Of a stretch of 64,000 bases of DNA, positions 63,990 through 64,000 are shown in pieces. Under the pieces are notes generated by a model that did not search any database, was not told where the DNA came from, and saw nothing but the letters and a program-made list of their open reading frames with translations. The position numbers and the translations under genes were made by a program. The DNA is from Phreatobacter cathodiphilus. GTDB taxonomy: Bacteria; Pseudomonadota; Alphaproteobacteria; Rhizobiales; Phreatobacteraceae. How positions within the stretch are numbered: the stretch's first letter is position 1; every line of letters starts with the position of its first letter. The stretch spans positions 2,720,001-2,784,000 of the forward strand of contig NZ_CP027668.1 of NCBI RefSeq assembly GCF_003008515.1. The letters run 5' to 3'.

Positions 63990-64000
63990 AGCCGCCCCGG

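Overview
The window is high-GC DNA (about 70% across most of it by eye) with tightly packed genes, many sharing ATGA or TGATG stop/start overlaps. The gene set points to an alphaproteobacterium, most likely of the order Hyphomicrobiales: a ccoNOQP-ccoGHIS cluster with hemN and a cysteine-bearing FNR, an HrcA/CIRCE-type groESL operon, tripartite Bug and TRAP receptors, and a Usg-family gene. The genus cannot be fixed from the sequence alone.

Layout. (1) 1-3069: the right end of an ABC three-component (ABC-3C) conflict system, clearly lower in GC than its surroundings. It is followed by a decayed fragment of a macB gene (3157-3411). (2) 3545-10401: an O-antigen ligase-like membrane protein, then a macB-macA-outer membrane factor efflux operon with a divergent TetR regulator. 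(3) 10389-20363: a flagellar block on the minus strand: an ECF sigma factor, flagellin, fliD, fliS, a small unknown gene, flgD, flgE, a second unknown gene, an flgN-like gene, flgK and flgL. (4) 20619-26170: an NhaR-like LysR regulator divergent from a universal stress protein, a TerC-family protein, two YciI-like proteins and phosphoglucomutase. (5) 26184-38688: a catabolic island with a TetR regulator, a three-subunit molybdenum hydroxylase, a TRAP transporter, an intradiol ring-cleavage dioxygenase, a GntR regulator, a lactonase-like amidohydrolase, a Bug receptor, a carboxymuconolactone decarboxylase-like protein and an HpaH-like hydratase. (6) 38702-52360: a membrane metallophosphoesterase, a TauE/UreH-like protein, hemN, the complete cbb3 oxidase structural and assembly genes, and an FNR-type regulator, tied together by several FNR/FixK boxes. 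(7) 52370-60518: a YadGH-type ABC-2 transporter, and tamA-tamB for outer membrane assembly. (8) 60542-63989: a small membrane protein, groEL-groES behind a CIRCE element, and usg.

How the parts work together. The cbb3 region reads as one oxygen-responsive unit: an FNR-like protein with a C-x2-C-x7-C cluster motif is encoded at the right, and perfect or near-perfect TTGA-N6-TCAA sites precede hemN, ccoN and ccoG. The catabolic island appears to have two regulatory halves, each with a visible operator-like palindrome beside a TetR or GntR gene; its substrate is unknown. The most unusual system is the ABC-3C locus at the left edge. There the C-terminal helical domain normally fused to the effector is encoded as a separate protein, and the tail of the preceding gene carries a second copy of the glycine-rich linker motif.
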